Source: Tomocerus qinae
Taxonomy: Eukaryota > Arthropoda > Collembola > Entomobryomorpha > Tomoceridae
DNA: 64,000 nucleotides
NCBI GenBank assembly: GCA_020055645.1
Contig: CM034549.1
Location: 17,381,930-17,445,929 of the forward strand
Direction of reading: 5' to 3'
Made by a program: the position numbers and the translations under genes. Below, piece by piece: positions 28,813-38,500 of this stretch. How positions within the stretch are numbered: the first letter of the stretch is position 1; every line of letters begins with the position of its first letter. The notes beneath the pieces were generated by a model. It searched no databases, had not been told where the DNA came from, and worked only from the letters and a program-made list of their open reading frames with translations.

Positions 28813-31794
28813 ATTCACGGTACTCTCATTTCAATCACTCTACCATTTTTCAAAATTAAATGTGTTAGTATAGCACCAATAACATTTCCTGAATCGAAGC
28901 TGTGTCGTATTCTGTATACCTGACTGAAGTAAAATTTCGTACGTACTATTTTTAAGTAAAAAATTATGACTATTTTCAAAAGTGCTCACCAATTCCATCT
29001 CATTTTTTTGCATTCAATTAGAATCGTGGTTTATAATCCAAGTACAATGACATTATTTTACCTAGATTTCATTTTTCAAATCTAGACACTGTTTGCGCTA
29101 TTCTTCTAGTAAAAAGGCTCAATTTAATATTACGCATTACGCAATTTGGAAATTGTAACATTGTCATGAGTCTACATTGAGTCTTGTAAAATCTGCATTT
29201 AACAGTCTCAATTCTAATATATAACCACAGACTGAGATAACGCAATAAATTTACCTACCTATCTATCTATATATCTATCTATGTCTGGTAGGAGAGATTA
29301 GGGAACCTGCACATATTACGTAACGCAAAACTCACTCCCCCGTGTCTAACGCCAGTGCTGACTGTAACACTTTTGATTGCCTTCTCCTCCCATCAATTGC
29401 ACACATAATATATGCATGTTCCTTAAAAGCAAAATGCGCAAGCCCAATTCCTCTAAACCACCGAAATAAGTCGTTTCATATTATTATTACATCAAAACAA
29501 TAATATAAATTTGCATAAGAAGGCTGAATGGTGAGTGGTGATTGAATGGAAATGATTAGCGAAAGGGGACATTGAAATTTCGTAATGATCGTAATGTGCG
29601 TATTGCGTATTAAATAGCATTTTAAAACTTCTAATCCCAATATAGGTTTCCCACAATTGGTGACCGGTAAAATTAACATGAATACGTATTGAAATGACTC
29701 CAATACCTGTGTGTGTTATCCAGGAACTGTGGGAAACGTCTATTGACTGTTGGTTCTGCTATATGGACAAACTTATTTAACATTTTTAGTAGAGTTGGAA
29801 TTAATTTTTTACTACCCTCTTGATTCCTTTGTGCCAGTTGCTACACCTTTTTGTATAATTAAATATCTGTACTGGGAGCCATTATTTATTCTTTAAAAAT
29901 ATTTATTGGTAAGCTGTACTTATGGGATTCTTATTTTTCTGATTTTAAAAGGGAGCTTTTTGATGACTTTGTGGATTTTTTTCAAAAATGTATATTTCAA
30001 CTGTTTCCTGTAATTGATGCTACGATCTACAGTTATTATTTTGGTTTAGGAAATTCCTTTTTATCAGGAAGTTACGGCTGCAGCAAATTTTTCCAACCAT
30101 TGTAGAAAATAAAAGTATATTAATTTAAATATACTTTGTAATTACAATGTTAACACAATTAACTATACGGGATCTGTACGAAATTGTTTTACAAATTACT
30201 ATGTTCCGTAGCCTGCCGAATTTCTCTTGAGTGCAAGGCTTGCGTCTTAGCTGGGTTCACTATTAATATATAAGACTAGAAGCGGTAAACGAGCCTGTTA
30301 GTTGGATAATTGCGGATCAGAGACACAGACCAGAAAGTGTGAAGTTGGGGACATAATAATGAAACAAAACATACAGTAGAACCCTATAACTTGCACTCCA
30401 CTTATCATGTTGATTGGTGTGTTTATATTTCCTGGCGCATAGAACGGTCACTTTCTGGTCTGTGGCGCTACAGTCACTTGTTTTGCTTGTATTGTATGTT
30501 GGACAAGGCCAGAAGCAGAAGGCAGAGGCTTTGGTTGGTACTAATAAATAAATATCAGTATTCAGCTGACGAATTAATACACCTTTATTGTATTTATTAA
30601 AATTATTATTGAGTTCCATGGAAAAGGCGATTGTATACGCATTTGTACGCCTAAAATAAGTACTTTTAATTTATTCAATGATATTGGTGTTTTAACAAGT
30701 GGCAGCGAAGAATAATAGTATGAAACAAAGCAGCACTCCAGAAATAAGGAGTAGAGTTTTGGAATTTAGAAAGCATGTAAATTAGGACTTGATAAATGAA
30801 CGATAACGTCCAATATCCTCTGGAAACATCTGGAAAGATTGGCTTTTGTGGTAACTCCATAATTCCAACGAAATGGAGACCCATAAAACTGGCCCATTAT
30901 ATAATCGTTTAATAGTCTTATATTTTATAGTCTTTTATAACTTCACACTTTTATGACTGGGTTTTCTTTTTGCTCTAGTTATTTAATAAAATTGACCAAG
31001 CCCGTTAATATTTTTAACATTTCTGTCCTTTAGTATCCTCATCCATCCATACAATAGAAAATCAGCTAGCACTTAATACCCTTTTTCCCAATTACATACG
31101 GTAAAATTAAATAATTAATTTTTATACATATACACAATCATGCCACAATTCAGTGGGAAAGGTGGAGGAACTGGGTACAAGTCAATTCCACAGAAAGTTG
31201 AGGGGTTTCCAAAGTTTCCATGGTGGGAAACAGGTAGTCCCAATGCAAGCCCCAATGGTACATGGAAACTATGTAAAAAAATACTAGAAAAAAACGTAAT
31301 GCTAGGTTCTTTGCCTTATTGCAGTGGTTCATAGTGATAATCACAGAAAATTATACTTTAGTTGGCCAATTTATTCTGAAAAGAAGAGGAAGGGAAAATG
31401 AGGGGAAAGACCCCAGACTATTGCAGTACGGGTTTGTCAGCATTTTACCTCAATAATAAATGATCACTATTTTTTTAAATAGTTTAAATTTAAAGGTAGT
31501 TTATAAATCATTTATGCGCACAACGTACATTCTAATATCGAATCATCATTTCATTTAAACGTTCAGTTCATAAACACTTTTTTGTGCATTTGTCAATTCT
31601 TAGTAATTGTAGCGTTTGAAGGCCTAATCTAAGTTTCTAGCAATTCACACAGTATTACTATCTACACGTAATTTTAATTTGTTATTGACATTATCAACAT
31701 TTAATTATTCTTGTGTACTTATGTAGAAATATTATTAGGTTATGTATGGTGACACTAAATTGTAGTACGTATTATTTATTCAATTTTTCATAAT
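28813..31794. other. Gene-poor stretch with microsatellite and inverted repeat
   Basis: Nearly 3 kb with no gene I can support. It contains a (TATC)n microsatellite near 29258-29282 and a perfect 16-bp inverted repeat (30324-30339 versus 30449-30464, CACAGACCAGAAAGTG). Frames at 31140-31334 and 29476-29703 carry no motif. Confidence 0.55.
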
Positions 31795-32773
31795 CTATGT
31801 GTCCATATCTTCGATATAATCTGAATCGTTAGGATCATCATGTTCAGGGTCGTCTGAAAAAGGTTTCTCTTCCTCCGCTTGGTCTTCACTAGCATTGAAA
31901 ATATCTTCTTCGCACACTTCGTCATACGCATTGGGATTGATTTCTTCCTCAATGACAGGTTGGGATTCTTCACTTTTCTCATCTGAAAGTTGGTCAAAAT
32001 AGTATTAACTGTAAATAGAACGTTGCGTACGTGTATTATAGATACGAACTCGGGAATTATTTAATCGCTATTAAAAATTAGACCAGAAGTAAATTCAGAG
32101 ACATCATTTGCAATTCCTGTCCTAGGAACTTTGCTTGGTGTCGCATTCGATGATTCTCTATCGGAGTTCGGTCGAGAATTTACTATCTCATCTCCGCGTT
32201 GTGACTTTCCATCTGTTTTAGTACCTCCAGTAGTAAGTCCCGCATCTAAAGGTAGTTAAAGTCAATTGAGATACATCGAACGAATACCCATTTAAAATAG
32301 CGAAAAGAAAATGTATCTGAACCACTAAAAGGCTCCAATGACGTGTTCAGGTCATTCTGGTCATCCAAGTCCAAATCTTCGAAATTCTGATCGTCGATGT
32401 CATTTACATTGTCATTCTGATCCACACTCACCTCATTTACATTGATATTCCGACCATTCTCTACAACATTTACATTGTCATTCTGATCCAGACTCATCTC
32501 ATTTACATTGATATTCCAACCATTCTGTACAACATTTACATCACCATTCTGATTCATCACCACTCCATTTACAATGACATTCCGACATTTACCACCATAT
32601 TTACACCATTCTGACCATTCACTAGAATAAAATCTACATTTTCAACATAAATGTGACTATCCCTAGTTTCGTCTGCAAATTCATCGTCTCTCTCAATGTC
32701 TGAGTCTTCAAAGATACTCTCAATATCTGATAATTCTTCAACCTCATCTTCAGATAATTGGTCCTCTTCACTT
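31795..32773 (-). pseudogene. Acidic repeat-containing host gene, 3' part (interrupted)
   Basis: Downstream part of a host gene cut by the LTR retrotransposon at 32774-41841. The first exon resumes at 32769 directly in the frame left at 41842 once one copy of the ACTT target duplication is removed, reading EEDQLSEDEVEELSDIES, strongly acidic. It then passes through about three 66-bp repeats (22 aa; DQNDNVNVVENGRNINVNE type) to a donor after 32323. Exon 2 is 32245-32084 and the last exon 31982-31795, ending DYIEDMDT. Inside the first repeat, near 32585, one base is missing relative to the other repeats and shifts the frame to a stop at once, so the gene seems broken twice, unless that is a sequencing error. 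I do not recognise the family; an acidic start like this is seen in many nuclear and transposase-derived proteins. Confidence 0.6.
32395..32610 (-). repeat. 66-bp coding tandem repeat, 3-4 units
   Basis: Direct repeats such as GATCAGAATGACAATGTAAATG alternating with GGAATATCAATGTAAATGAG, period 66 bp (22 codons). Units closest to 32400-32530 are most alike; the outermost near 32585 has lost one base. They encode an Asn/Val-rich segment of the interrupted acidic gene. Confidence 0.75.
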
Positions 32774-33247
32774 TGAAAGGATGGTCTATCCAGTTATGCT
32801 CAATAAGGTAGTGACGACTACTCTTAATGAGTGTTACAAGGTTCAAGTGTGATTACCGGATATGCGGAAGAAGGTGGGATACGAATAATAACTGAGATGA
32901 ATTGTATTGTGATTGAATGTGACCGAAATACTTAGAAATGTGAAATGTCAGTGGGAGAACAACGCAAGTGGAGTTGGTAGCAAACACGGAAGGAAAGTTT
33001 ATTTAGCAAGTAAATTGTGAGACCAATAAAGTGTAATGTGAATCAATGATAAATATACTTTGGAATAAGAGAATGATACTGAGAATGATAATAGAATGAT
33101 ACAAGTCAATAGATGTATGTTCAGGTTCCAGTCCAGAGAGCAACTGGCTGTTGGCGGACGTGGTTCCTTAGATTATACGTTGTCTTAGGTGAGGTGGTGC
33201 GGTGGGGTAAGAGGGTGACTGAGAAGGGGTCGAAGTACACTCTTACA
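32774..33247 (-). repeat. 3' LTR
   Basis: 474 bp, matching 41368-41841 with no difference that I could see. On the minus strand it begins TGTAAGAGTG and ends CATCCTTTCA. It overlaps the end of the zinc-knuckle ORF (stop at 33185). Confidence 0.95.
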
Positions 33248-33556
33248 ACCTCCCTCGCTCTGAACGTTGGGTACGCTGCTGGTCTTCTGCTTAAGATGGT
33301 CCATAACTTTCGCGAAAGCCTTGTCTATCCGTGCATTTTGCTGTCTGTTGTTCCTCTTTTTGTTCTGCTTGTCTCGAACATTTCCAAACTGTCTGCGGTA
33401 TTGTCTTGTGGCTTGATTGTTCCTTGGGTTGGTACAGGATTTAGCGTAGTGGCCTACTTCTTGGCACCTTCTGCACTTCTTGTCCTTATAAGGGTTGTCA
33501 GCAAACTCGTTCGATTCGACATCAAGCTCAAACGTCGTCGTCTGAATGATCTTCAT
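33185..33556 (-). CDS. Basic zinc-knuckle ORF of the retrotransposon
   Basis: A 123-aa frame beginning at an ATG inside the last 29 nt of the exonuclease ORF, in the +1 frame relative to it. It contains one CCHC knuckle, CRRCQEVGHYAKSC (C-x2-C-x4-H-x4-C), followed by a very basic Arg/Asn/Gln-rich stretch (RRQFGNVRDKQNKKRNNRQQ). It runs across the polypurine tract and 62 nt into the 3' LTR before stopping. Overlap with the upstream frame suggests either termination-reinitiation or a +1 shift that would append an RNA-binding tail to the exonuclease. A second nucleocapsid-like knuckle besides the one in gag is unusual. Being open through constrained sequence (PPT) argues it is translated, but chance cannot be excluded. 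Confidence 0.6.
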   Translation of the reverse strand: MKIIQTTTFELDVESNEFADNPYKDKKCRRCQEVGHYAKSCTNPRNNQATRQYRRQFGNVRDKQNKKRNNRQQNARIDKAFAKVMDHLKQKTSSVPNVQSEGGCKSVLRPLLSHPLTPPHHLT

Positions 33557-34934
33557 CAAAAAGTTTCGGGACGGGAGAAATTGGAGTTAGCTGCTCAGCT
33601 CCGGTGGTACTGGTAAGAAGTTCATAGTACTCGGTCGTCATTTCTTCTTCTTCAGGATTCAAAATTTGGATGATCTGAGAGAGATGAGGAATGATAGCTG
33701 TGGAGTACTTATAATTGGTTGGAGATGTTAATTCCCTCAGGTCAGGCTTCTTTTTGGCAATTCTGGAGAGCTCGTAAGTCGATATAATAGTAGTCTCCGC
33801 TTCGTCTAGTAATTTTGCTGTGTTTCTCCTCCAGTAAAACAGTTCAGTGAATAAAGATTGGTCATCAGCTGTTAGAGTCTTATAGTAAGTAGAATCAAGA
33901 TGAGATTTACGTACTGGAAATGAATAGCATACTCTAGTTAAAGAAATAGATTTATCGATAGGAATGAAAGTATCAAAACCCGGTACGATGTTCTGATAAT
34001 CTGCAATAATCCTCGGAAGTAGTTTCTCCCAAATTTTTAGAATTAAGCCGCTATCGTGCACAGCATATTCCATTTGTCTGGGATGGAGTGGTCTTATCGT
34101 CCAGTCCGAAAGTTGTGGAAGTTTATCTGGAGTGGGATGATTTGGAAACGCCCATTGGTATAGTTTCTGGAATCCAATCAGTTGAGTATGACCTGTAAAG
34201 TGTTGGTAAACGAATTGCAAGTCAATAAGTCCGACGATAAATATATCGAAGTCCCGTTGTAGGTGGCGAATGTCGTTTCCGGCTCCGTGTGTGATTTTGA
34301 TAATATGAGGATTCTCAAGAAGAGTCTTTAAATCAGTCTTAATAAATTCTTGCATGCCAATAGGAAATGGATCGATGACGTAAGTTTTGCCCGGCGTAGA
34401 TATCTGTATCGTAGAAATCATACCCAAGTAGGAGTGGTCTTGATGCTCTTCAACGTCAATCGCAAAGTTGTTGAGTCTTTGGAGGTGTGTCATCATTATT
34501 TTGGCTCGCTTAGTGGTGTCGACAAATTCTGCCTCTTTTGTAGCTTCATCCTGTAAGTTCATGATGTCCACTGTAGGTTCCCATAATATGATTTTTGTAT
34601 TGTTGGGATTGGTGGAGTAATGATAAGCTGCCTCGTGATTTAGCATAATCCGGTGTTGTAAGAAGTCCGGGTTGGTAGATTGAGGTTTGACCTTTGAAAC
34701 GCCAAAGTACTTGTCCGCGACTCTCTTCTTTTCCCAGTATGAAGTCTTGTCGTTGGTAGAAACGTTTACATCAGTCTCTTCATTGTCACCATGTCGTCTC
34801 GCGGGTGTCTCTGTCCGGTTGTCGGAGTGGCGGGTAGGAGTACGTGTATCGCTGTACCAAGCTTTCTCGACTCGGTAGCACGCTTTACGACGCTGTTGTC
34901 CTAGGAACTGATGAGTATCTACTTGACGATACAT
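33528..34934 (-). CDS. DEDDy 3'-5' exonuclease + HRDC (EXOSC10/RNase D-like), in retrotransposon
   Basis: A 468-aa ORF between pol and the 3' LTR. Residues about 150-310 form an RNase D/Rrp6-type exonuclease: exo I FAIDVEEH (Asp160, Glu162), exo II HGAGNDIRHLQRDF (Asp221), LIDLQFVYQHF, DWTIRPL, and exo III EYAVHDSG (Tyr290, Asp294). All five DEDDy residues are present with spacing close to EXOSC10. Residues about 351-425 (LFTELFYWRRNTAKLLDE... LSRIAKKKP) look like the HRDC domain that follows the exonuclease in EXOSC10. The N-terminal 70 residues are basic, and the tail is acidic (DEDHSDDDV). In the family the activity is 3'-5' hydrolysis of RNA ends with two metals. In the element its role is unknown: trimming of element RNA or primer tRNA, or countering host RNA decay or silencing, are guesses. 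No intron remains, as expected for cargo passed through RNA. Confidence 0.88.
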   Translation of the reverse strand: MYRQVDTHQFLGQQRRKACYRVEKAWYSDTRTPTRHSDNRTETPARRHGDNEETDVNVSTNDKTSYWEKKRVADKYFGVSKVKPQSTNPDFLQHRIMLNHEAAYHYSTNPNNTKIILWEPTVDIMNLQDEATKEAEFVDTTKRAKIMMTHLQRLNNFAIDVEEHQDHSYLGMISTIQISTPGKTYVIDPFPIGMQEFIKTDLKTLLENPHIIKITHGAGNDIRHLQRDFDIFIVGLIDLQFVYQHFTGHTQLIGFQKLYQWAFPNHPTPDKLPQLSDWTIRPLHPRQMEYAVHDSGLILKIWEKLLPRIIADYQNIVPGFDTFIPIDKSISLTRVCYSFPVRKSHLDSTYYKTLTADDQSLFTELFYWRRNTAKLLDEAETTIISTYELSRIAKKKPDLRELTSPTNYKYSTAIIPHLSQIIQILNPEEEEMTTEYYELLTSTTGAEQLTPISPVPKLFDEDHSDDDV

Positions 34935-35049
34935 CTGTAATTATCATAGAATGTAATGGTAGATAATAACTTATTAAAAGTGTCTTGTGCTTGCTTTGTG
35001 CTTATCTTATCTATTTTGAATTATCATTAAAAGATTTAAGTATTTTAAA

Positions 35050-35408
35050 TTTTGTGGCCATCTGCAGGGAAGGATAGGATAAAAATTTTGTGGCCATCTG
35101 CAGGGAAATATACTATGTTAATTTTTATGGCCATCTGCAGAGAAGGATAGGATAAACATTTTGTGGCCATCTGCAAAGAAATATACAAATTTTAATTTTG
35201 TGGCCATCTGCAGTAAAAGATAGGATATACGTTTTGTGGCCATCTGCATGAAAATATACAAATTTAAATTTTGTGGCCATCTGCAGTAAAAGATAGGATA
35301 TACGTTTTGTGGCCATCTGCATGAAAATATACAAATTTAAATTTTGTGGCCATCTGCAGTAAAAGATAGGATATATGTTTTGTGGCCATCTGCAGTAAAA
35401 GATAGGAC
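35050..35408 (-). repeat. 36-bp tandem repeat array between pol and exonuclease ORF
   Basis: Ten copies of a unit with the invariant core GGCCATCTGCA (plus-strand reading) at a period of about 36 bp. Two unit types alternate: one followed by GTAAAAGATAGGATATACG, the other by TGAAAATATACAAATTTAAA. It occupies most of the 614 bp between the pol stop and the exonuclease start, so it may be regulatory (promoter, insulator or RNA element). Confidence 0.9.
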
Positions 35409-35548
35409 TGAAAAAAAATTATAGAATAAAGAATTAGAATTACTGTGTATGTATAGAATTTAGCTGTAAAGTAAAATTTTATCAGTTAAACTTTGTGTTG
35501 CTATATATATATAGAACTTATAACTATAACTTATATTAACTTATATTA

Positions 35549-38500
35549 CTACTTCTTAAAGAAACGAGTGTATTGACCAGGGATACGAGGTTTTCGCCTA
35601 GGTCTGTCATTATATTGGAGGTTAGGATTTTTCCGGTTGGAAGTTTTGGGAAGCAAGGGATTTCCGGAAAATTTAGGTTTGGAGTTTTTACTATAGGGAC
35701 GTCTATGGTATGGCTTAATATCAGAAACATGTCTTTTACCAATATTACACTTATTACGCTCATCATATAAATCGTAAGTTACTGGAGTTAGCTGTGCCTT
35801 AATCTTATATGGCCCTATCCATGTGGGTGCTAGCTTAGCTGAAAAATTTGAAGCTGCATCTGATAATACATGGTTTCGAACTAAAACTTCCTGGTCTATT
35901 AGATATATAACATTCCTATGGTGTTTATCGTAATAATGCTTATATGATATCTGTGCTTCAGTAATATTGTCTCTAACATAATTTATAATATCTACTAAGT
36001 GATTAGGAAGCTGGCTTATCTGCTCCCTCGCTCTATCGAAGTCTATATCTTCAGAATCCATTAAATTTCTATCAAACGGTAGTGCAATTTCTCTACCTAA
36101 GTTCAATAAAGCTGGACTAACTTTCGTACTGTCATGAATAGCTGACCGCAGTGCTAAACCAAAAAATTGCAAATATTCATCCCACGATGATTGCTGTCCG
36201 TCTATGAAACTTTTAATCATTGCTTTTAAAGTTTTATTTACCCTTTCTACTTGATTAGGTTGAGGATGATATACGCTAGTGAATCTATGTTCAATATTCC
36301 ATTCCTTGCATAATTCCTTCAACTTTTTAGAAATAAATTGAGAACCATTATCTGACACCAAAATTTTGGGAGAACCGAAGTGGCAAAAGATCCATTCTAA
36401 CCAATACTTCACTTGGCCTGCTGTAGCTGTCCGCATCGGTATGACTTCTACCCATTTAGATAACTGATCCTGTACAACTAAAAGATATTTATTATTTCTG
36501 CCCGACTTACTCGTTGGCAGTGGTCCCATGAAATCTACATATAAAGTATGAAAAATATATGGAGCTATATCATTAAAACCCATAAGACCTGCTTTCAGTT
36601 GAGTCTCACTCTTAATCTTCTGACATGTATCACAAGATTTGATATATGCCTTTACGTCTTTTTCTAACGTTGGCCAATAAACTCTTGACTTCAACATCTG
36701 CAACGTTTTCTTCATTCCTCTATGTCCAGATTCCGGTGAGTCGTGAAACATATACATTACTTGATGTCTCAGGCTATTTGGAATAACTGGAATTAATTTA
36801 TTCTTACATTGCATCTTCACTTTGTCTTTGATACTGGCATTGCTGTCGTAGTACTCCGAAGCATGTCCTGTATCCTTTTCTTCTTTCTTGGTACCTTTGC
36901 ATGCCTCTGCATACGTAATTGGAACCATTTCATCTTCTTCACGAGTCAACTCCTGCTTTCTCACAGTGTTGCTCCTCTTAATTTCTTCTTTTGGTAACAT
37001 CAAACTTATTCTTTTGTATAACATACCTTTTTGATAGCAAAATTCTGAGTTTTCCGTGATCAGTGGCTTCCTCATAATTGCTCTCAATATCTTCTGACAC
37101 TCCTCGTCGTTGCGCTGCTCTTGTCTAATTTTAGTGCCCGAGGGTCCTCTAAACATTAGTCCGAAACAAGGAATAAACATAACTTCTGGATCGTCCATGA
37201 AGTCAGACTCTTTACCCGTTGGTGGAACTGGAGCTCTTGATAACGCGTCCGCTATCTCGTTCTCTGTTCCTGGTACATGTTTTATCTTGTCAAGGTAGGG
37301 TTGTAAGCGCATTGCCCATCTTCCAAGTTTGGAATCGTTGTCCTTATTCTCGTGCAGGTGCGTAAGTGCCTTGTTATCTGTAATGATGTGAAAATCTTCT
37401 CCCCAAATATAGTCGTAAAATTTTTCTGTTGCCCACATAATTGCTAATAGTTCTCGTTCACACGCATGTAAATTTCTTTCAGATTGCTTTAATGATTTAC
37501 TAGCATAGTGAATGATCTTACGTTTACCGTCAATTATCTGCATTAGTACTGCTCCGAGTCCAATTTTTGAAGCATCGCAGTGTATAATAATAGGGAAGTC
37601 GTAGTCTATACTGCTCAATAGGGCTTGCTCACACATCAGATTCTTCAAGTGCTGAAATGCCGTTTCTTGAGTCTTTCCCCAATACCATGTTGTAGTTTTT
37701 CTTAACAATGAGTTGAGTGGTTCTGCTATATCTGCATAATGAGGAATAAAAGCTTGGCAGTAACCTACTTTACCGAGAAATCTTCTTAGGTCGGATACGG
37801 TTCTAGGCCGTGGGAAGTCTTTGATTGCCCTGATCTTCTCAGGATCTATACTTATGCCGTTGGAACTTACGACGTGGCCCAGGAATACGATTGAAGTTCT
37901 CGCGAATTCACTCTTCTCTCTGTTGATGGATATGTTTGCATCCTTGAGTCTCTGTAATACGATGTCTACATGTTTGATGTGTTCCTCTAAAGTTTGAGAA
38001 AAAATTATGATGTCATCTACAAAAACGAATACAAAATTTCCAATTAAGCCTTCGAGTACTTTATTCATTAATTCTACGAAAGTTTTTGGTGCATTCTTCA
38101 ATCCAAAAGGCATGACTAAAAATTCGTAGTGTTGTCCGTCTACAGTAAAAGCTGTCTTTTCTACACTTCGCTCGTCCATTGGAGTTTGCCAAAATCCGGA
38201 TTCGCAATCGATTTTCGAATACCATCTAGCTGTAGGAAGTACTTTAAGTATGTGCTGGCCGTTATGCATCGGTGTCCTATTGTCTCTAGTTTTCTTGTTT
38301 AATTTCTTGTAGCTAATTGCCATACGTAGTTTTCCATTACGCTTACTTGCCATTACTACATTTGCATTATATGGAGATTGTGATGGTCGAATTAAGCCTC
38401 TTTTCAATAAGTCTTTAGTTTGCTTACGTATTTCTTCAGCCATCTTTCTGCCAGGTTGTCTATACGGAGTGTATACTGGTTCGTCAGGTGCATCGATGAA

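Noticed and set aside
30600..30730. Possible solo LTR end (TGTTTTAACAAGTGGCAGCG)
   Set aside because: No second LTR, target duplication or coding remnant nearby.
31140..31334. 64-codon Gly/Pro-containing frame
   Set aside because: No supporting features, both strands open by chance at similar length.
32246..32650. WSEW-like thrombospondin motif upstream of the 66-bp repeats
   Set aside because: It appears only in a frame upstream of the one-base deletion and is out of frame with the gene's acidic start, so it is a translation artefact.
33113..33616. 167-codon open frame on the plus strand, antisense to the retrotransposon ORFs
   Set aside because: It overlaps the exonuclease, the zinc-knuckle ORF and the LTR on the other strand; it has no motif and is explained as a shadow of real coding sequence.
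33185..34934. Third ORF as an envelope gene
   Set aside because: No signal peptide, no TM segment and clear DEDDy exonuclease motifs instead.
35050..35408. CRISPR-like look of regularly spaced repeats
   Set aside because: Eukaryotic context, spacers are themselves repeated (two alternating types), and no cas genes; a plain tandem array.
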